From contig CANHMF010000003.1 of NCBI GenBank assembly GCA_947461705.1, positions 1-47,697 of the forward strand: a DNA stretch of 47,697 bases, in the 5' to 3' direction. Shown in pieces: positions 28,331 to 39,480 of this stretch. The notes under the pieces were generated by a model. It did not search any database. It saw only the letters and a list, made by a program, of their open reading frames with translations, and was not told the origin of the DNA. This DNA is from Synechococcaceae cyanobacterium. Its GTDB lineage: Bacteria; Cyanobacteriota; Cyanobacteriia; PCC-6307; Cyanobiaceae. The first letter of the stretch is position 1. Each line of letters starts with the position of its first letter. A program made the translations under genes and the position numbers.

Positions 28331-28397
28331 CGGGTCCACAGGATCTCTGACCATTCTGGGGCCTGCGGCCGCCACCGGACAGTTGCCCCAGGGCGGC

Positions 28398-29489
28398 TCA
28401 GACGTTGAACAGGAACTCCATCACGTCGCCCTCGGCCACCACATACTCCTTACCCTCGGCCCGCAGCCACCCCTTGGTGCGCGCCTCCACCAGAGAGCCC
28501 GCCTCCAGCAACTGCTTGTAGCCGATGGTCTGGGCGCGGATGAAGCCCCGCTCGAAATCGGTGTGGATCACACCGGCCGCCTGGGGGGCGGTCATGCCGG
28601 CCTGGATGGTCCAGGCGCGGGTTTCCTTCTCGCCGGTGGTGAAGTATGTGCGCAGGCCCAGCAGGGTGTAAGTAGCACGGATCAAGCTCTGCAGGCCGCC
28701 CTCCTCCACCCCCAGGCCGGCCAGGAATTCGGCGCGATCCTCCTCGGGCAACTCAATCAGCTCGGCCTCCACCTGGGCCGAGATGCGCACCGTGCCGGCA
28801 CCTTCCTTCTCAGCCAGGGCCGCCACCTCGTCGCAGTAAGCATTGCCGCTGGCCAGATCGTCTTCGCTCACATTGGTGGCGTAGATGATCGGCTTGGCGG
28901 TGAGCAACCCCAGGGGCTTCACCATCGCCGCTTCCTCATCGCTGAGCTCCACGCTGCGGGCGGCGCCGCCCTGCTCCAGCACCGCCTGGATGCGCTCGAG
29001 GGCGGCATCTTCGGTTTGGGCCTCCTTGCTGGTGCGCACCTGCTTCTTGAGGCGCTCGCGCCGCTTCTCCACCTGGGAGAGATCGGCCAGGCCCAGTTCC
29101 AGGTTGATCACTTCAGCGTCGCGGGCTGGGCCCACCGAGCCGCTCACGTGGATCACGTCGTCGTTCTCGAAGCAGCGCACCACGTGCACGATCGCGTCCA
29201 CTTCGCGGATGTTGGCCAGGAACTTGTTGCCCAGGCCCTCGCCCTGACTGGCCCCCTTCACCAGGCCGGCGATATCCACGAACTCCACCTTGGTGGGAAT
29301 GATCTCCTTGCTGCCGCTCACATCGGAAAGAAGCTGCAGGCGGGGGTCCGGCACCGACACGATGCCCGAATTGGGCTCGATCGTGCAGAAGGGATAGTTG
29401 GCGGCTTCGGCCTGGGCGTTGGCCACCAGGGCGTTGAACAGGGTCGACTTGCCAACGTTGGGCAGACCGACGATTCCGGCTTTGAGCAT
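28398..29489 (-). CDS. ychF: Ribosome-associated ATPase/GTPase YchF (OLA1 family)
   Basis: A 363-residue P-loop NTPase. G1 is [12 protein letters not shown] (residues 8-19), G3 reads [17 protein letters not shown], and the nucleotide base motif is the ATP-favouring NVSEDD form (YATNVSEDD) rather than NKxD. A helical insert (about 120-200) and a C-terminal TGS-like domain ([29 protein letters not shown]) complete the family plan. YchF binds the 70S ribosome and takes part in stress responses. Confidence 0.96.
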   Translation of the reverse strand: MLKAGIVGLPNVGKSTLFNALVANAQAEAANYPFCTIEPNSGIVSVPDPRLQLLSDVSGSKEIIPTKVEFVDIAGLVKGASQGEGLGNKFLANIREVDAIVHVVRCFENDDVIHVSGSVGPARDAEVINLELGLADLSQVEKRRERLKKQVRTSKEAQTEDAALERIQAVLEQGGAARSVELSDEEAAMVKPLGLLTAKPIIYATNVSEDDLASGNAYCDEVAALAEKEGAGTVRISAQVEAELIELPEEDRAEFLAGLGVEEGGLQSLIRATYTLLGLRTYFTTGEKETRAWTIQAGMTAPQAAGVIHTDFERGFIRAQTIGYKQLLEAGSLVEARTKGWLRAEGKEYVVAEGDVMEFLFNV

Positions 29490-29596
29490 GGCTGGAATCT
29501 ACGGGCCGCCGGTGATCCACCCCCGTTGACCGCCACAGTGGACGCCGCGACCAGGAAGACTGGAGCGAGCGCCGGCGACCTCCCATTCCTTCCGTC

Positions 29597-30787
29597 ATGC
29601 TCCAACCCGCTCCCCAGCGCGAGGGATCCGAGCCGGCCGCTGGCAGCAAGGGGGCGCTGGCCTCGTCCAGAACGGGTTGGCTGAAGCGCCGCCGGATCTG
29701 GGCTGGCGCCCTGGCCGCAGCCGTTGTGGTGGTGGGGGGCACCAGCCTGGTGGGGCAGCGCCGCTCAGCCCAGCAGCAAACCTCCCTGGCGGATTACACC
29801 GTGGTGGCCCGGCAAGGGGCCCTGCCGGGGGTGATCACCGCCAGCGGCGAGCTGGGCGCCTACCGCAGCGTGAACGTGAGCCCCAAACGCCAGGGAGTGC
29901 TGCAGGAGCTCTACGTGGAGGAGGGCGACGCCGTAGTGGCCGGCCAACCTATTGCCTTGATGGACAGCGGCGACCTACGCGATCGCCTGCAGGAACTGCA
30001 GGCCCTGGAGAATTCCACCAAGGCGCAGCTGGAGCGCAGCCGCAGCGAACTCGAACGCAACAAGGGCCTCTATAGCCAGAAGGCCATCAGCCAGAACGAC
30101 TACAGCCGGATTCGCAGCACCTATCTGGTGGACCTGGCAGCCATGCAAGCCGCCCAGCAACGGCTGGAACAGCGGGAGATCGAACGCAGCGAACTCACCG
30201 TTCGAGCGCCTTTCTCCGGGGTGATCACCTCCCGTTTCGCCGATCCCGGCGCCTTCGTGACTCCCACCACCTCGGCCAGCGCCAGCGCCGGGGCCAGCAG
30301 CTCCTCGATCGTGGAGCTGGCCCAGGGCCTCGAGGCCATTGCCAAGGTGCCCGAGAGCGACATTGGCCGCCTCAGGCTGGGGCAGCAAGCCAGCGTGCGG
30401 GTGGATGCCTTCCCAGACCGCCGCTTCGCCGCCCGAGTGCGCCAGATCGCTCCCCGGGCGGAAAAGCTGAACAACGTCACCTCCTTCGAGGTGAAGCTGC
30501 AACTGCTCAATCCGCCACCGGAACTGCGCATCGGCATGACCGCCGACATTGACTTCAACACCGGCCAACTGGCAGCCCGCACCCTGGTGCCCACGGTGGC
30601 GGTGGTCACCGAAGAAGGGCGGCCGGGGGTGTTGCTGGTGGGCCCCAAGAATCAACCCACCTTCCAGCCCGTCACCCTCGGCGCCAGCAGCGGCCGTGAC
30701 ACCCAAATCCTCGAAGGCCTCAAGCCTGGCGCTCGGGTGTTCATCGATCTCCCCCCCTGGGCCAAGAACAAGCGGGCCAAATCCTGA
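29597..30787 (+). CDS. HlyD/MFP-family efflux adaptor protein
   Basis: A 396-residue periplasmic adaptor. One N-terminal membrane helix (RIWAGALAAAVVVVGGTSLVG) is followed by a lipoyl-like half motif (GVLQELYVEEGDAVVAGQPIALMDS). A coiled-coil hairpin runs about 130-200 (LQELQALENSTKAQLERSRSELERN, split around SQNDYSRI), then the second half lipoyl motif ELTVRAPFSGVITSRFADPG and beta-barrel strands. Such proteins bridge an ABC or RND pump to an outer-membrane channel. No pump gene adjoins it: the next gene is wecB on the other strand. Confidence 0.9.
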   Translation: MLQPAPQREGSEPAAGSKGALASSRTGWLKRRRIWAGALAAAVVVVGGTSLVGQRRSAQQQTSLADYTVVARQGALPGVITASGELGAYRSVNVSPKRQGVLQELYVEEGDAVVAGQPIALMDSGDLRDRLQELQALENSTKAQLERSRSELERNKGLYSQKAISQNDYSRIRSTYLVDLAAMQAAQQRLEQREIERSELTVRAPFSGVITSRFADPGAFVTPTTSASASAGASSSSIVELAQGLEAIAKVPESDIGRLRLGQQASVRVDAFPDRRFAARVRQIAPRAEKLNNVTSFEVKLQLLNPPPELRIGMTADIDFNTGQLAARTLVPTVAVVTEEGRPGVLLVGPKNQPTFQPVTLGASSGRDTQILEGLKPGARVFIDLPPWAKNKRAKS

Positions 30788-30806
30788 AGGAGCTCGGCCC
30801 CATGCC

Positions 30807-31934
30807 TTAAGGCTGGGAGCTGGGCTGCTGGAGGAAACGGCGACAGGATTCGAGAATGCGCGCGCTGGCCTGGCCATCGCCAAAGGGATTGTGGGCCCGG
30901 GCCATGGCCTCATAGGCCTCGCTGTTCTCCAACAACAGCGCTGTTTCACGCAGGATGTCGGCCGCATCGGTGCCAATCAGCTTGGCGGTGCCGGCATCGA
31001 CAGCCTCCGGGCGCTCCGTGGTGCGGCGCAGCACCAGCACCGGTTTGCCGAGGGCCGGCGCCTCCTCCTGCAATCCGCCGGAATCGGTGAGCAAAAGAGT
31101 GGCTCCGCGCATGGCCGCCACCAGACGGTCGTAATCGAGCGGCTCAGTGAGGAAGGCGCGCGGATGGTTGCCCAGCAGGGCCTGCAGCGGTTCTCGCACG
31201 GTGGGATTGCGGTGCAGAGGCAGCAGCAGCGCCGTGTCGGGGAAGCGATCAAGCACCTGCAGGAAGCCGCGGCCGATCTCCTGCAGGCGCTCCCCCCAGT
31301 TCTCGCGCCGGTGCACCGTGGCCAGGATCACGCGCTGCTTGTCGACATCGAGGCCGGGCAGTTCGAACGGCGGCGCCTTCTCAGCCATCAGCAGCAGCGC
31401 GTCGATCACGGTGTTGCCGGTGATGCACACCTCCCCCACCACGCCAGAGGCACGGCAGTTCGCCGCTGAGACCTCAGTGGGCGCAAAGTGCAGCTGCGCC
31501 AGCTGGGAGATCAGCCGCCGATTGGCCTCCTCCGGGTAGGGATCCAAGATGTTGTCGGTGCGAAGGCCCGCTTCCACGTGGCCCACCGGAATCTGCTCGT
31601 AGAAAGCCGCCAAAGCAGAGGCAAAGGCCGTGGTGGTGTCGCCCTGCACCAGCACCAGCTCCGGACGGAACTGCTCAAATTCCTCCTTCAGACCCTGCAG
31701 AGCGGAGCAGGTCACGTGGGTGAGGGTCTGCTTGGGGGCCATCAGGGCCAGGTCACGATCGGCCTTGAGGCCGAACAGCTCCATCACCTGGGCCACCATC
31801 TCCCGGTGCTGACCAGTGAGCACCACCCGGGTGTTGAAGTCGTCGGCCTGCTGGAAGGCCTGAATCACCGGCGCCAACTTGATCGCCTCGGGCCGGGTGC
31901 CCAGCACGATGCAGACGTTATGGGGCGTGGTCAA
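30807..31934 (-). CDS. wecB: UDP-N-acetylglucosamine 2-epimerase (non-hydrolysing)
   Basis: A 375-residue enzyme interconverting UDP-GlcNAc and UDP-ManNAc for surface polysaccharide synthesis. Motifs are VLGTRPEAIKLAPVI at the start, VQGDTTTAFA, VGHVEAGLRT, the HRREN loop and the C-terminal TDSGGLQEEAPALGKPVLVLR. The start is TTG 31934, whose bases overlap the stop of a short upstream frame. No other polysaccharide gene is adjacent. Confidence 0.95.
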   Translation of the reverse strand: MTTPHNVCIVLGTRPEAIKLAPVIQAFQQADDFNTRVVLTGQHREMVAQVMELFGLKADRDLALMAPKQTLTHVTCSALQGLKEEFEQFRPELVLVQGDTTTAFASALAAFYEQIPVGHVEAGLRTDNILDPYPEEANRRLISQLAQLHFAPTEVSAANCRASGVVGEVCITGNTVIDALLLMAEKAPPFELPGLDVDKQRVILATVHRRENWGERLQEIGRGFLQVLDRFPDTALLLPLHRNPTVREPLQALLGNHPRAFLTEPLDYDRLVAAMRGATLLLTDSGGLQEEAPALGKPVLVLRRTTERPEAVDAGTAKLIGTDAADILRETALLLENSEAYEAMARAHNPFGDGQASARILESCRRFLQQPSSQP

Positions 31935-32037
31935 AACAGTGCTGCATCCAGGCGGATCCTAAAGATGCCGCCCGCGTTGTAGGCACAGGTGGGCTTTTCG
32001 CCGCAATGCTGAGGGACGTAGTCCCCCGGCGGCGTCC

Positions 32038-33189
<1,152 letters not shown>

Positions 33190-33207
33190 GGGCCCGTTCG
33201 CCGGACC

Positions 33208-33390
33208 TCAATGGGCAGCGCTGAGGTCGCCGAACAGGCGCACCACCAACAGCACTCCGAGTCCGACGGACAGGCCGAGCATGGCCATCCGGCCGTTCCA
33301 GATCTCAGCCTGGGGGGTGAAGCCGCGCTTCCATTGGTTGATCTCTTCGGGCCCGGCCTCGACCGTGTCCCGGGATTGGGCGGTGGCCAT
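33208..33390 (-). CDS. hli: High-light-inducible (Hlip) chlorophyll-binding protein
   Basis: A 60-residue one-helix protein. The chlorophyll-binding signature is EIWNGRMAMLGLSVGLG (E-x-x-N-G-R-x-A-M), followed by the rest of a single hydrophobic helix; PQAEIWN at its entrance is typical. Hlips protect photosystem assembly intermediates from excess light. It lies 35 bases downstream of tsaD on the same strand; TAGGCT at about 33416-33421 (minus strand) may be its own -10 element. Confidence 0.93.
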   Translation of the reverse strand: MATAQSRDTVEAGPEEINQWKRGFTPQAEIWNGRMAMLGLSVGLGVLLVVRLFGDLSAAH

Positions 33391-33425
33391 TGCAACTGCC
33401 TTTGAGTCTCAGGAGCCTAGGGGGC

Positions 33426-34508
33426 TCAGAAGGGGGCCTGAGGCTCATAGAGCAGAACTGCCTCCTCGAGAGCCAAGCGCGGTGCCACCGCCAGCCGGCC
33501 ATCGCTGCGGCCGCCGGCCTGCAGCCGCTGTTCCGCCGCCACGCCAATCATGGCGGCGTTGTCGGTGCAGTAGGCCAGCGGGGCCACCCGCCACTCCAGA
33601 CCCAACGCAGCACAGCGCTGCGCCATGCACTCCCGCAGCCGCCGATTGGCCGCCACACCCCCCACCATCACCAGGGTGCCGAGGCCCTGATCACGGGCAC
33701 AGCGGGTGGTGCGCTCCACCAGCACATCCGCCACCACCTGCTCAAAGCTCGCGGCCACATCCGCCAGGGGGAAAGGTGCCGTGCCGCCAGGGCCACCGGC
33801 GGCCTGCTCCTCGGCCCTGAGCTGCGTCACCAGGCGCAGCACGGCCGTTTTCAGACCACTGAAGCTGAAGTCATAGGGATGAAAGCCCCCTTCGGGCCGC
33901 GACACACGCCCCTTGGGCAGGGCGAACCGCCGCGGATCGCCCCCCGCTGCCGCCTCCTGAATGGCGGGCCCGCCGGGATAGCCCAGCTGCAGCAGCCGGG
34001 CCACCTTGTCGAAGGCCTCGCCGGCGGCATCATCCCGGCTGCGGGCCAGGCGCCGGTAAGCCCCAGGACCATCCACCCGGATCATCTCCGTGTGGCCGCC
34101 GCTGACCAACAACACCAGATAGGGCCCCTCCGGCAGGGGGTCGCCCAGGTGCACCGAGCAGAGATGGCCTTCCAGATGGTGCACCCCCAAAAAGGGCTTG
34201 CCATGCAGCCGAGCCAGGCTCCGCCCCGTGATGGACCCCACCAACAGGGCTCCCACCAGGCCAGGAGCCGCAGTGGCGGCAATCGCATCGAGCTCGGCGT
34301 AGGCCACGCCGCTCTCGGCCATCACCTGCTCGATCAGGGCGGGAAGCGCTTCCACGTGCCGCCGCGAGGCGATCTCCGGCACCACGCCGCCAAAGCGGGC
34401 GTGCTCCTCCACCTGGGAGGCCACAGCGCTCGCCAGCACCCGCTGATCCCGCACCACCGCAGCCGCGGACTCGTCACAACTTGTTTCGAGGGCCAGCAGT
34501 GTGGGCAT
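33426..34508 (-). CDS. tsaD: tRNA N6-threonylcarbamoyladenosine synthase TsaD
   Basis: A 360-residue ASKHA-fold protein, the catalytic partner of TsaB/TsaE in making t6A37 of ANN-decoding tRNAs. It starts [19 protein letters not shown], has the metal-binding [11 protein letters not shown] (H-x-E-G-H), the [12 protein letters not shown] phosphate loop and a C-terminal [12 protein letters not shown]. The start (34508) is divergent from psaF, leaving 88 bases for both promoters. Confidence 0.96.
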   Translation of the reverse strand: MPTLLALETSCDESAAAVVRDQRVLASAVASQVEEHARFGGVVPEIASRRHVEALPALIEQVMAESGVAYAELDAIAATAAPGLVGALLVGSITGRSLARLHGKPFLGVHHLEGHLCSVHLGDPLPEGPYLVLLVSGGHTEMIRVDGPGAYRRLARSRDDAAGEAFDKVARLLQLGYPGGPAIQEAAAGGDPRRFALPKGRVSRPEGGFHPYDFSFSGLKTAVLRLVTQLRAEEQAAGGPGGTAPFPLADVAASFEQVVADVLVERTTRCARDQGLGTLVMVGGVAANRRLRECMAQRCAALGLEWRVAPLAYCTDNAAMIGVAAEQRLQAGGRSDGRLAVAPRLALEEAVLLYEPQAPF

Positions 34509-34596
34509 CAGTTCTGGAGGGCTCCCTTACTGTCCGCAAGTGACATCCTGCCGTGCTGCAGGTGTCTACCCAGCACGCCATCCAGCACTGGACCCG

Positions 34597-35076
34597 ATGC
34601 GCCGCCTCTTTGCCGTTCTGATTTCTGCCCTGCTGATCTTCGGTTTTGCCCCTGTGGCCAAAGCCGATGTGGCAGGTCTCACTCCCTGCGCTGAGAGCGC
34701 CCGCTTCCAGCAGCGCGCCAGCGGAGCCACCACCGAGCAGGCCAAGGCCCGCTTCGAGATGTACAGCCAGGCCCTCTGTGGCGCCGACGGCCTGCCCCAC
34801 CTGATCGTGGACGGCCGGTGGAGCCACGCCGGCGAGTTCATGATCCCTGGCATCGCCTTCCTGTACATCGCAGGCTGCATCGGCTGGGCTGGTCGTAACT
34901 ATCTGAAGGCCATCCGCGGCCAGAAGGATGCTGCGATGAAGGAGATCCAGATCGATCTGCCTCTCGCCATCAAGAGCACCATTGCTGCTGCCACCTGGCC
35001 CCTCGCCGCCTTTGGTGAGCTCACCAGCGGCAAGTTGCTGGAGTCTGACGACAAGGTGACCGTGTCTCCCCGCTGA
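34597..35076 (+). CDS. psaF: Photosystem I reaction centre subunit III, PsaF
   Basis: A 159-residue precursor. The first ~23 residues are a lumen-targeting signal ([22 protein letters not shown]), then the mature lumenal start [11 protein letters not shown] with the conserved cysteine pair (TPC, ALCG). It also has [15 protein letters not shown] and the membrane helix [18 protein letters not shown]. PsaF lies at the lumenal edge of photosystem I near PsaJ and is involved in donor docking in plants. ATG 34597 is chosen because it gives exactly the signal peptide. psaJ follows after 53 bases. Confidence 0.97.
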   Translation: MRRLFAVLISALLIFGFAPVAKADVAGLTPCAESARFQQRASGATTEQAKARFEMYSQALCGADGLPHLIVDGRWSHAGEFMIPGIAFLYIAGCIGWAGRNYLKAIRGQKDAAMKEIQIDLPLAIKSTIAAATWPLAAFGELTSGKLLESDDKVTVSPR

Positions 35077-35129
35077 ACGCGGCCCCTAAATCGCTCCTCA
35101 ATCAGGCCCTTCAACACAGCCTTTCCCCG

Positions 35130-35246
35130 ATGAAGAAGTTCCTCACCACAGCTCCGGTCTTCGCAGCCATCTGGTTCACCGTTACCGCTGGCATCCTGAT
35201 CGAATTCAACCGGTTCTTCCCTGATCTGCTGTTCCACCCGATGTGA
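35130..35246 (+). CDS. psaJ: Photosystem I subunit IX, PsaJ
   Basis: A 38-residue one-helix subunit beginning [21 protein letters not shown] and ending [13 protein letters not shown], the normal length and sequence pattern of PsaJ, which packs against PsaF in photosystem I. It is too short for many gene callers. A strong terminator follows at 35266-35291, marking psaFJ as one transcript. Confidence 0.97.
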   Translation: MKKFLTTAPVFAAIWFTVTAGILIEFNRFFPDLLFHPM

Positions 35247-35265
35247 GCGGCATCCACGATCATTG

Positions 35266-35291
35266 AGCGGCCCCCAATGGGCCGCTTTTTT
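35266..35291 (+). terminator. Rho-independent terminator of psaF-psaJ
   Basis: A perfect 8-bp stem (AGCGGCCC, 35266-35273, with GGGCCGCT, 35279-35286) around a 5-base loop is followed by a run of six T (35286-35291). It is 19 bases after the psaJ stop and is directional for the plus strand only. Confidence 0.85.
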
Positions 35292-35319
35292 ATGGTCAGC
35301 CCGATCGAGCAACAACAGC

Positions 35320-35880
35320 TCAGCCGAGCTGCATCAGCTGCTCCAGCTCGGCCAGGGCCGTTTCGACATCGCCGTTCACCAGCACGGCGTCAAATTCCCG
35401 CTCGGCAGCCAGCTCCACGCGAGCCCGCTCCAAGCGCTTGGCAATGGCCTCCTCGCTGTCCGTACCGCGGCCGCGGATACGGCGCTCCAACTCCTCAAAG
35501 CTGGGGGGCTTGATGAAGATCTGAAAGCCGGCCGGGAAGCTCTGGCGCACCTGGCGAGCCCCCTCGAGTTCGATCTCGAGCAACACTGGGCGGCCAGAGG
35601 CCAACTGGGCCTCCACCGGTTGGCGCGGGGTGCCGTAGCAGTTGCCGGCGAACTCGGCCCACTCCAGCAAACCGCCCTGGGCCACGGTGGCCTCAAAGCC
35701 ATCGCGAGCCATGAAAAAGTAGTGCTCACCCTCCACTTCACCCGTGCGGGGCGCGCGGGTGGTGGCAGAGATGGAGAGCCAGATCTGGGGATGCCGCTGC
35801 AGCAGCGCCGTGACCAGGGTGCCCTTGCCCACCCCGCTGGGGCCGGTGATCAGAAAGAGCCTGCCGGCGGGGGCACCCAT
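35320..35880 (-). CDS. gmk: Guanylate kinase
   Basis: A 186-residue enzyme phosphorylating GMP to GDP. P-loop is [11 protein letters not shown] (residues 11-21); GMP-binding segments are [21 protein letters not shown] and [15 protein letters not shown]; the [20 protein letters not shown] lid follows. The frame is open further upstream but ATG 35880 matches the standard length. It converges on psaJ across the terminator. Confidence 0.96.
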   Translation of the reverse strand: MGAPAGRLFLITGPSGVGKGTLVTALLQRHPQIWLSISATTRAPRTGEVEGEHYFFMARDGFEATVAQGGLLEWAEFAGNCYGTPRQPVEAQLASGRPVLLEIELEGARQVRQSFPAGFQIFIKPPSFEELERRIRGRGTDSEEAIAKRLERARVELAAEREFDAVLVNGDVETALAELEQLMQLG

Positions 35881-35941
35881 CACTGCGTCAACCACGGGCC
35901 TGCAGAGTAGGAGCGCCCCTGGAGCCCATCCCATCACCGCC

Positions 35942-37642
35942 ATGGCCCCCCTGCCCCTCCAGGCCATGGATCTCACCACCCTGCGGGCGGTGCTGGCGGA
36001 ACTGGCGCCGCAGCTGGTGCCCAGCCGCTTCGAGAAAGCCCAGCAGGCCGATGCCCACACCCTGCAGCTCGGCTTTCGCAGCCTGGAGGGGCGCACATGG
36101 CTGGAACTCAGCTGGCAGGCCGAAGCCCCCAGGCTGTTCGCCATCCCTCCACCGCCCCGCGGTGGCGACGGCAGCACCCTGGCCCAGCAGTTGCAGCACG
36201 GCCTGGGGGGGCTGGCCCTGGTGGCACTGGAGCAACCGAGCTGGGAGCGGGTGGTGCAGCTGCAGTTCGCCCCACGGCCTGGCGAGGCCATCAGCCGCAC
36301 CCTGGTGGTGGAACTGATGGGCCGCCGCAGCAATCTCTTCCTGCTGGATCAGGATCGACGCGTCGTGGCGGCGGCCCGTCAGGTGCGGGAGCAGCAATCC
36401 AGGCTGCGGCCCATCGCCACCGGCGATGCCTACAGCCCACCGCCACCCCTGGCGGGCAAGCCTCCCAGCCGCGATGAATCCTTCGAGCACTGGCGGCAGG
36501 AGCTCCAGCTGCTGCCCCTACCCTTGAAACAGGCCCTGCAGGGGGCCTATCAAGGCATCAGCCCAGCCCTGGCGGTGCAACTGGCGGGCGACCGGCAGCC
36601 CGAGGCCACCGCCCTCCTGAACCAGCCGGTGGACGCCCTCACCCCGGAGCAGTGGCAGCAGCTTTGGCAGCGCTGGCAAACCTGGCTCGCAGCGCTGGAC
36701 CAGGGTCGTTTTCAGTTCAGCGCGGGCGAGGCCACGGCCTACAGCTGCTGGCAAGCGCGTGAGAGCCCTGGCGATCCCCTGGCCATCAACCAGGCTCTGG
36801 CGGACTACCACCGCCAGCAACTGGGACAACGGCGGCAGGGGCAACGGCGCCGGCAGCTGGATCAAAGGCTGCAGCAGGCCCTCAGCCGCGAGCAGCAGCA
36901 ACGGCAGCACCAACAGGCACTGCTGGATCAGGTGGAGAACAGTGAGGCCCTGCAGCGCCAGGCCGATGCCCTGCTGTGCCTGCAACAACCCAGCCGCGAG
37001 CAGGTGGCCGAGGCCCAGGCCCTCTACAAAAAAGCCCGCAAACTGCGGCGTTCCGTGGCCGCGATCACTCCGCGGCTCGAGCAGCACCAGCAGCGCATCG
37101 CCGAGCTGGAAGCGAGCCTGACTTACCTGGAGCAGCTGCCGCCCACCGCCAGCCTCGACGAGCTCACTGCCCTGGAACAGGACAGCGACCTGGTGCTCAA
37201 ACAGCGCTCCAAAGGTGCGGGGTCCCGCCAAGAGGTTCCGCGCCCGCTGGAAGCCCGCAGCCCCAGTGGGGTGCGCCTGCAAGTGGGTCGCAACCATCGC
37301 CAGAACGAGTGGATCAGCCTGCGCCAGGCCCGGCGCGGCGATCTCTGGTTCCATGCCCAGGAATGTCCCGGCAGCCACGTGGTGCTCAAGGGGTCCGAAG
37401 CACCCCTCAGCGAGGCCGACCTGCAGGCCGCCGCAGACCTGGCTGCCCACTTCAGTCGGGCCCGCGGCAACAGCCGGGTGGCCGTGGTGATGGTGCCGAC
37501 CGAGGATCTGCAACGCATTGCCGGGGCAGCGGCGGGCACCGTGCGCCACCGCGGTGGCACCGTGCTCTGGGCCGAACCGGCACGGGCGGCAGCCCTTCTG
37601 GAGCAGGCAGTCCCTAGCCTCGAGGGGGAGCCCGAGCCATGA
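35942..37642 (+). CDS. rqcH: NFACT-family (Rqc2/RqcH-like) RNA-binding protein
   Basis: A 566-residue protein of the Rqc2/FbpA/NFACT family. In bacteria, RqcH binds obstructed 50S subunits and directs alanine tailing of stalled chains. The N-terminal NFACT-N domain starts [22 protein letters not shown] long coiled-coil lies about 300-440 (Gln/Arg-rich). The C-terminal NFACT-R/DUF814 domain contains [30 protein letters not shown] 35942 is preferred, with ATG 35966 (MDLTTL) possible. The stop overlaps tatC by four bases. Confidence 0.88.
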   Translation: MAPLPLQAMDLTTLRAVLAELAPQLVPSRFEKAQQADAHTLQLGFRSLEGRTWLELSWQAEAPRLFAIPPPPRGGDGSTLAQQLQHGLGGLALVALEQPSWERVVQLQFAPRPGEAISRTLVVELMGRRSNLFLLDQDRRVVAAARQVREQQSRLRPIATGDAYSPPPPLAGKPPSRDESFEHWRQELQLLPLPLKQALQGAYQGISPALAVQLAGDRQPEATALLNQPVDALTPEQWQQLWQRWQTWLAALDQGRFQFSAGEATAYSCWQARESPGDPLAINQALADYHRQQLGQRRQGQRRRQLDQRLQQALSREQQQRQHQQALLDQVENSEALQRQADALLCLQQPSREQVAEAQALYKKARKLRRSVAAITPRLEQHQQRIAELEASLTYLEQLPPTASLDELTALEQDSDLVLKQRSKGAGSRQEVPRPLEARSPSGVRLQVGRNHRQNEWISLRQARRGDLWFHAQECPGSHVVLKGSEAPLSEADLQAAADLAAHFSRARGNSRVAVVMVPTEDLQRIAGAAAGTVRHRGGTVLWAEPARAAALLEQAVPSLEGEPEP

Positions 37643-38415
37643 GCGAGAACGACACCCTGCCCGCGTCAGCACCACCACTGAGCGATCTCGGCAACGAGTT
37701 CCCGGGGGAGGTGGAGATGACCCTGGTGGATCACCTGGAGGAACTGCGCAGCCGCATCCTGCGCAGCCTGCTGGCGGTGGTGATCGGCGCGGCCGGTTGC
37801 CTCCTGCTGGTGCGCCCCCTGGTGCGGCTGCTGGAGGTGCCGGCCCATGGCATCCGATTTCTGCAGCTGGCCCCGGGTGAATTTCTGTTCGTGTCGCTCA
37901 AGGTGGCGGGCTACGCCGGCCTCACCCTGGCCCTCCCCTATGTGCTCTACGAAGGGCTGGCCTTTGTTCTGCCCGGCCTCACCCGCCGCGAACAACGCCT
38001 GGTGGCTCCAGCAGTAGCGGGCTCAGCGGTGCTGTTTGTGGCGGGCCTGGCCTTCGCCTGGTGGGCCCTGGTGCCCGCGGCCCTCAATTTCCTGGTGAGC
38101 TACGGCGCCGATGTGGTGGAGCCGATCTGGTCCATCGAGCGCTACCTGGATTTCGTGCTGCTGCTGATGGTGGCCACGGCCCTGGCTTTCCAGCTGCCGG
38201 TGCTGCAACTGCTGCTGGCAGCCCTGGGTGTGGTGCGCGCCCAGGCCATGCTCGGCGCCTGGCGCTGGGTGGTGGTGGCCTCGGCCCTGGCTGGAGCCGT
38301 GCTCACCCCGTCCACCGATCCGATCACCATGCTGCTGCTCACCGGGGCGATCACAGCCCTGTATTTGATTGGCGTGGGCCTGGCCACTCTGGTGCAGCGG
38401 CCCCAGGCGGCCTAG
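37639..38415 (+). CDS. tatC: Sec-independent protein translocase subunit TatC
   Basis: A 258-residue membrane protein that recognises twin-arginine signal peptides. It has the cytosolic N-terminal TLVDHLEELRSRILRS motif, six hydrophobic helices and the APGEFLFVSLKVAGYAGLTLALPYVLYE segment with the conserved Glu. It is coupled to the upstream gene by ATGA. The Rieske gene petC, whose product carries a twin-arginine N-terminus, lies ~470 bases downstream. Its TAG shares CTAG with the stop of the convergent DUF3067 gene. Confidence 0.96.
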   Translation: MSENDTLPASAPPLSDLGNEFPGEVEMTLVDHLEELRSRILRSLLAVVIGAAGCLLLVRPLVRLLEVPAHGIRFLQLAPGEFLFVSLKVAGYAGLTLALPYVLYEGLAFVLPGLTRREQRLVAPAVAGSAVLFVAGLAFAWWALVPAALNFLVSYGADVVEPIWSIERYLDFVLLLMVATALAFQLPVLQLLLAALGVVRAQAMLGAWRWVVVASALAGAVLTPSTDPITMLLLTGAITALYLIGVGLATLVQRPQAA

Positions 38416-38834
38416 AGCAGAAACTCGCTGGCCCGGCCTTGCGGCAGCTCCAGCGGCAGGGTCATGGCCTTGCCAAGCCTGGGTTTATCGGTGGTGCTAT
38501 GGAGCCAGTGGCGCACCTGGGCGGCCACCCCCAGGCCATTGAGCGTGCCCACCAGCTCTTCCAACTTGGCCGTGTACTGCTCGGCATCCAGCGGGAACGA
38601 CTGCTGCTCCAGGTAGCCCCACATCACCTGCAGGTACAGACGCCCCCGCCTGGAAATGAGCTGCAGGTCGTAGGAGGCCTGCCAGCGACGCCGCAACAGC
38701 TCCAGCACTTCTGAGGCCGCCAGGGGGGCAGCGGGGAGGTCGGCGGGATCCAAGGGTGTGGCAACGGGCGCGCAACAGCATGTTGCAGGGTCTCGGCAGA
38801 GCCCTGTTGGGCCAAGCCGTTCGGGGTTGGGCAA
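38412..38834 (-). CDS. DUF3067 family protein
   Basis: Up to 140 residues; the conserved part is [20 protein letters not shown], then [18 protein letters not shown] and [14 protein letters not shown], matching the DUF3067 family of cyanobacteria and chloroplasts, which has no settled function. The first ~27 residues (Cys- and Pro-rich) look non-conserved, so TTG 38753 may be the true start; ATG 38834 would overlap the petC promoter region. The stop shares CTAG with tatC. Confidence 0.8.
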   Translation of the reverse strand: MPNPERLGPTGLCRDPATCCCAPVATPLDPADLPAAPLAASEVLELLRRRWQASYDLQLISRRGRLYLQVMWGYLEQQSFPLDAEQYTAKLEELVGTLNGLGVAAQVRHWLHSTTDKPRLGKAMTLPLELPQGRASEFLL

Positions 38835-38881
38835 GGTTCATAATGGGCGCCACGTTGCAGTGGGCTCCCCAGCCGCCCCGT

Positions 38882-39430
38882 ATGACCCAGATCCCAGCGC
38901 CCTCGTCCAGCGGTGATGTTCCCGGAATGGGTCGTCGGCAGTTCATGAATCTGCTGACCTTCGGCACGGTCACCGGCGTGGCCCTGGGTGCCCTCTACCC
39001 GGTGGTGAACTACTTCATCCCCCCCAAAGCCGCCGGTGGTGGTGGTGGTGTGACCGCCAAGGATGAGCTGGGCAACAACGTCACCGCCAGCGGCTGGCTC
39101 AGCAGCCACAAGGAAGGCGACCGCAGCCTGGTTCAGGGCCTCAAGGGCGATCCCACCTATCTGATCGTCGAAGGCAGCGATGCCATCGGCAGTTATGGCA
39201 TCAACGCCATCTGCACCCACCTGGGCTGCGTGGTGCCCTGGAACGATGGGGCCAACAAGTTCATGTGCCCCTGCCACGGCTCCCAGTACGACGCCACCGG
39301 CAAGGTGGTGCGCGGTCCCGCCCCCCTCTCCCTGGCCCTGGCCCACGTCTCGGTGGAGAACGACAACGTGTTCCTGAGCCAGTGGACCGAAACCGATTTC
39401 CGCACCGGCGAGAAGCCCTGGTGGGCCTGA
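38882..39430 (+). CDS. petC: Cytochrome b6f Rieske iron-sulfur protein PetC
   Basis: A 182-residue subunit carrying the 2Fe-2S cluster that oxidises plastoquinol. Cluster ligands lie in [10 protein letters not shown] and CPCHGSQYD. The N-terminus has [18 protein letters not shown], a twin-arginine-type uncleaved anchor, and a glycine-rich hinge (AAGGGGGV) that allows head movement. Start ATG 38882; CATAAT at 38839-38844 is a possible -10 element. petA follows 50 bases later, the usual petCA pair. Confidence 0.97.
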   Translation: MTQIPAPSSSGDVPGMGRRQFMNLLTFGTVTGVALGALYPVVNYFIPPKAAGGGGGVTAKDELGNNVTASGWLSSHKEGDRSLVQGLKGDPTYLIVEGSDAIGSYGINAICTHLGCVVPWNDGANKFMCPCHGSQYDATGKVVRGPAPLSLALAHVSVENDNVFLSQWTETDFRTGEKPWWA

Positions 39431-39480
39431 TCTCCCCCGCGCTCGTCTCCCCCTTGCCCGCCCGCCTGCCCCAACGCCCC

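Noticed and set aside
29597-30787. HlyD-type adaptor as part of a local efflux operon
   Set aside because: The flanking genes (ychF and wecB) are on the opposite strand and no ABC or RND pump gene is nearby, so no local system can be claimed.
32010-32030. GGGAC-GTA-GTCCC hairpin before pilT as a regulatory RNA element
   Set aside because: A 5-bp stem with a 3-base loop is expected by chance in DNA of this composition, and it is not near a clear ribosome-binding site.
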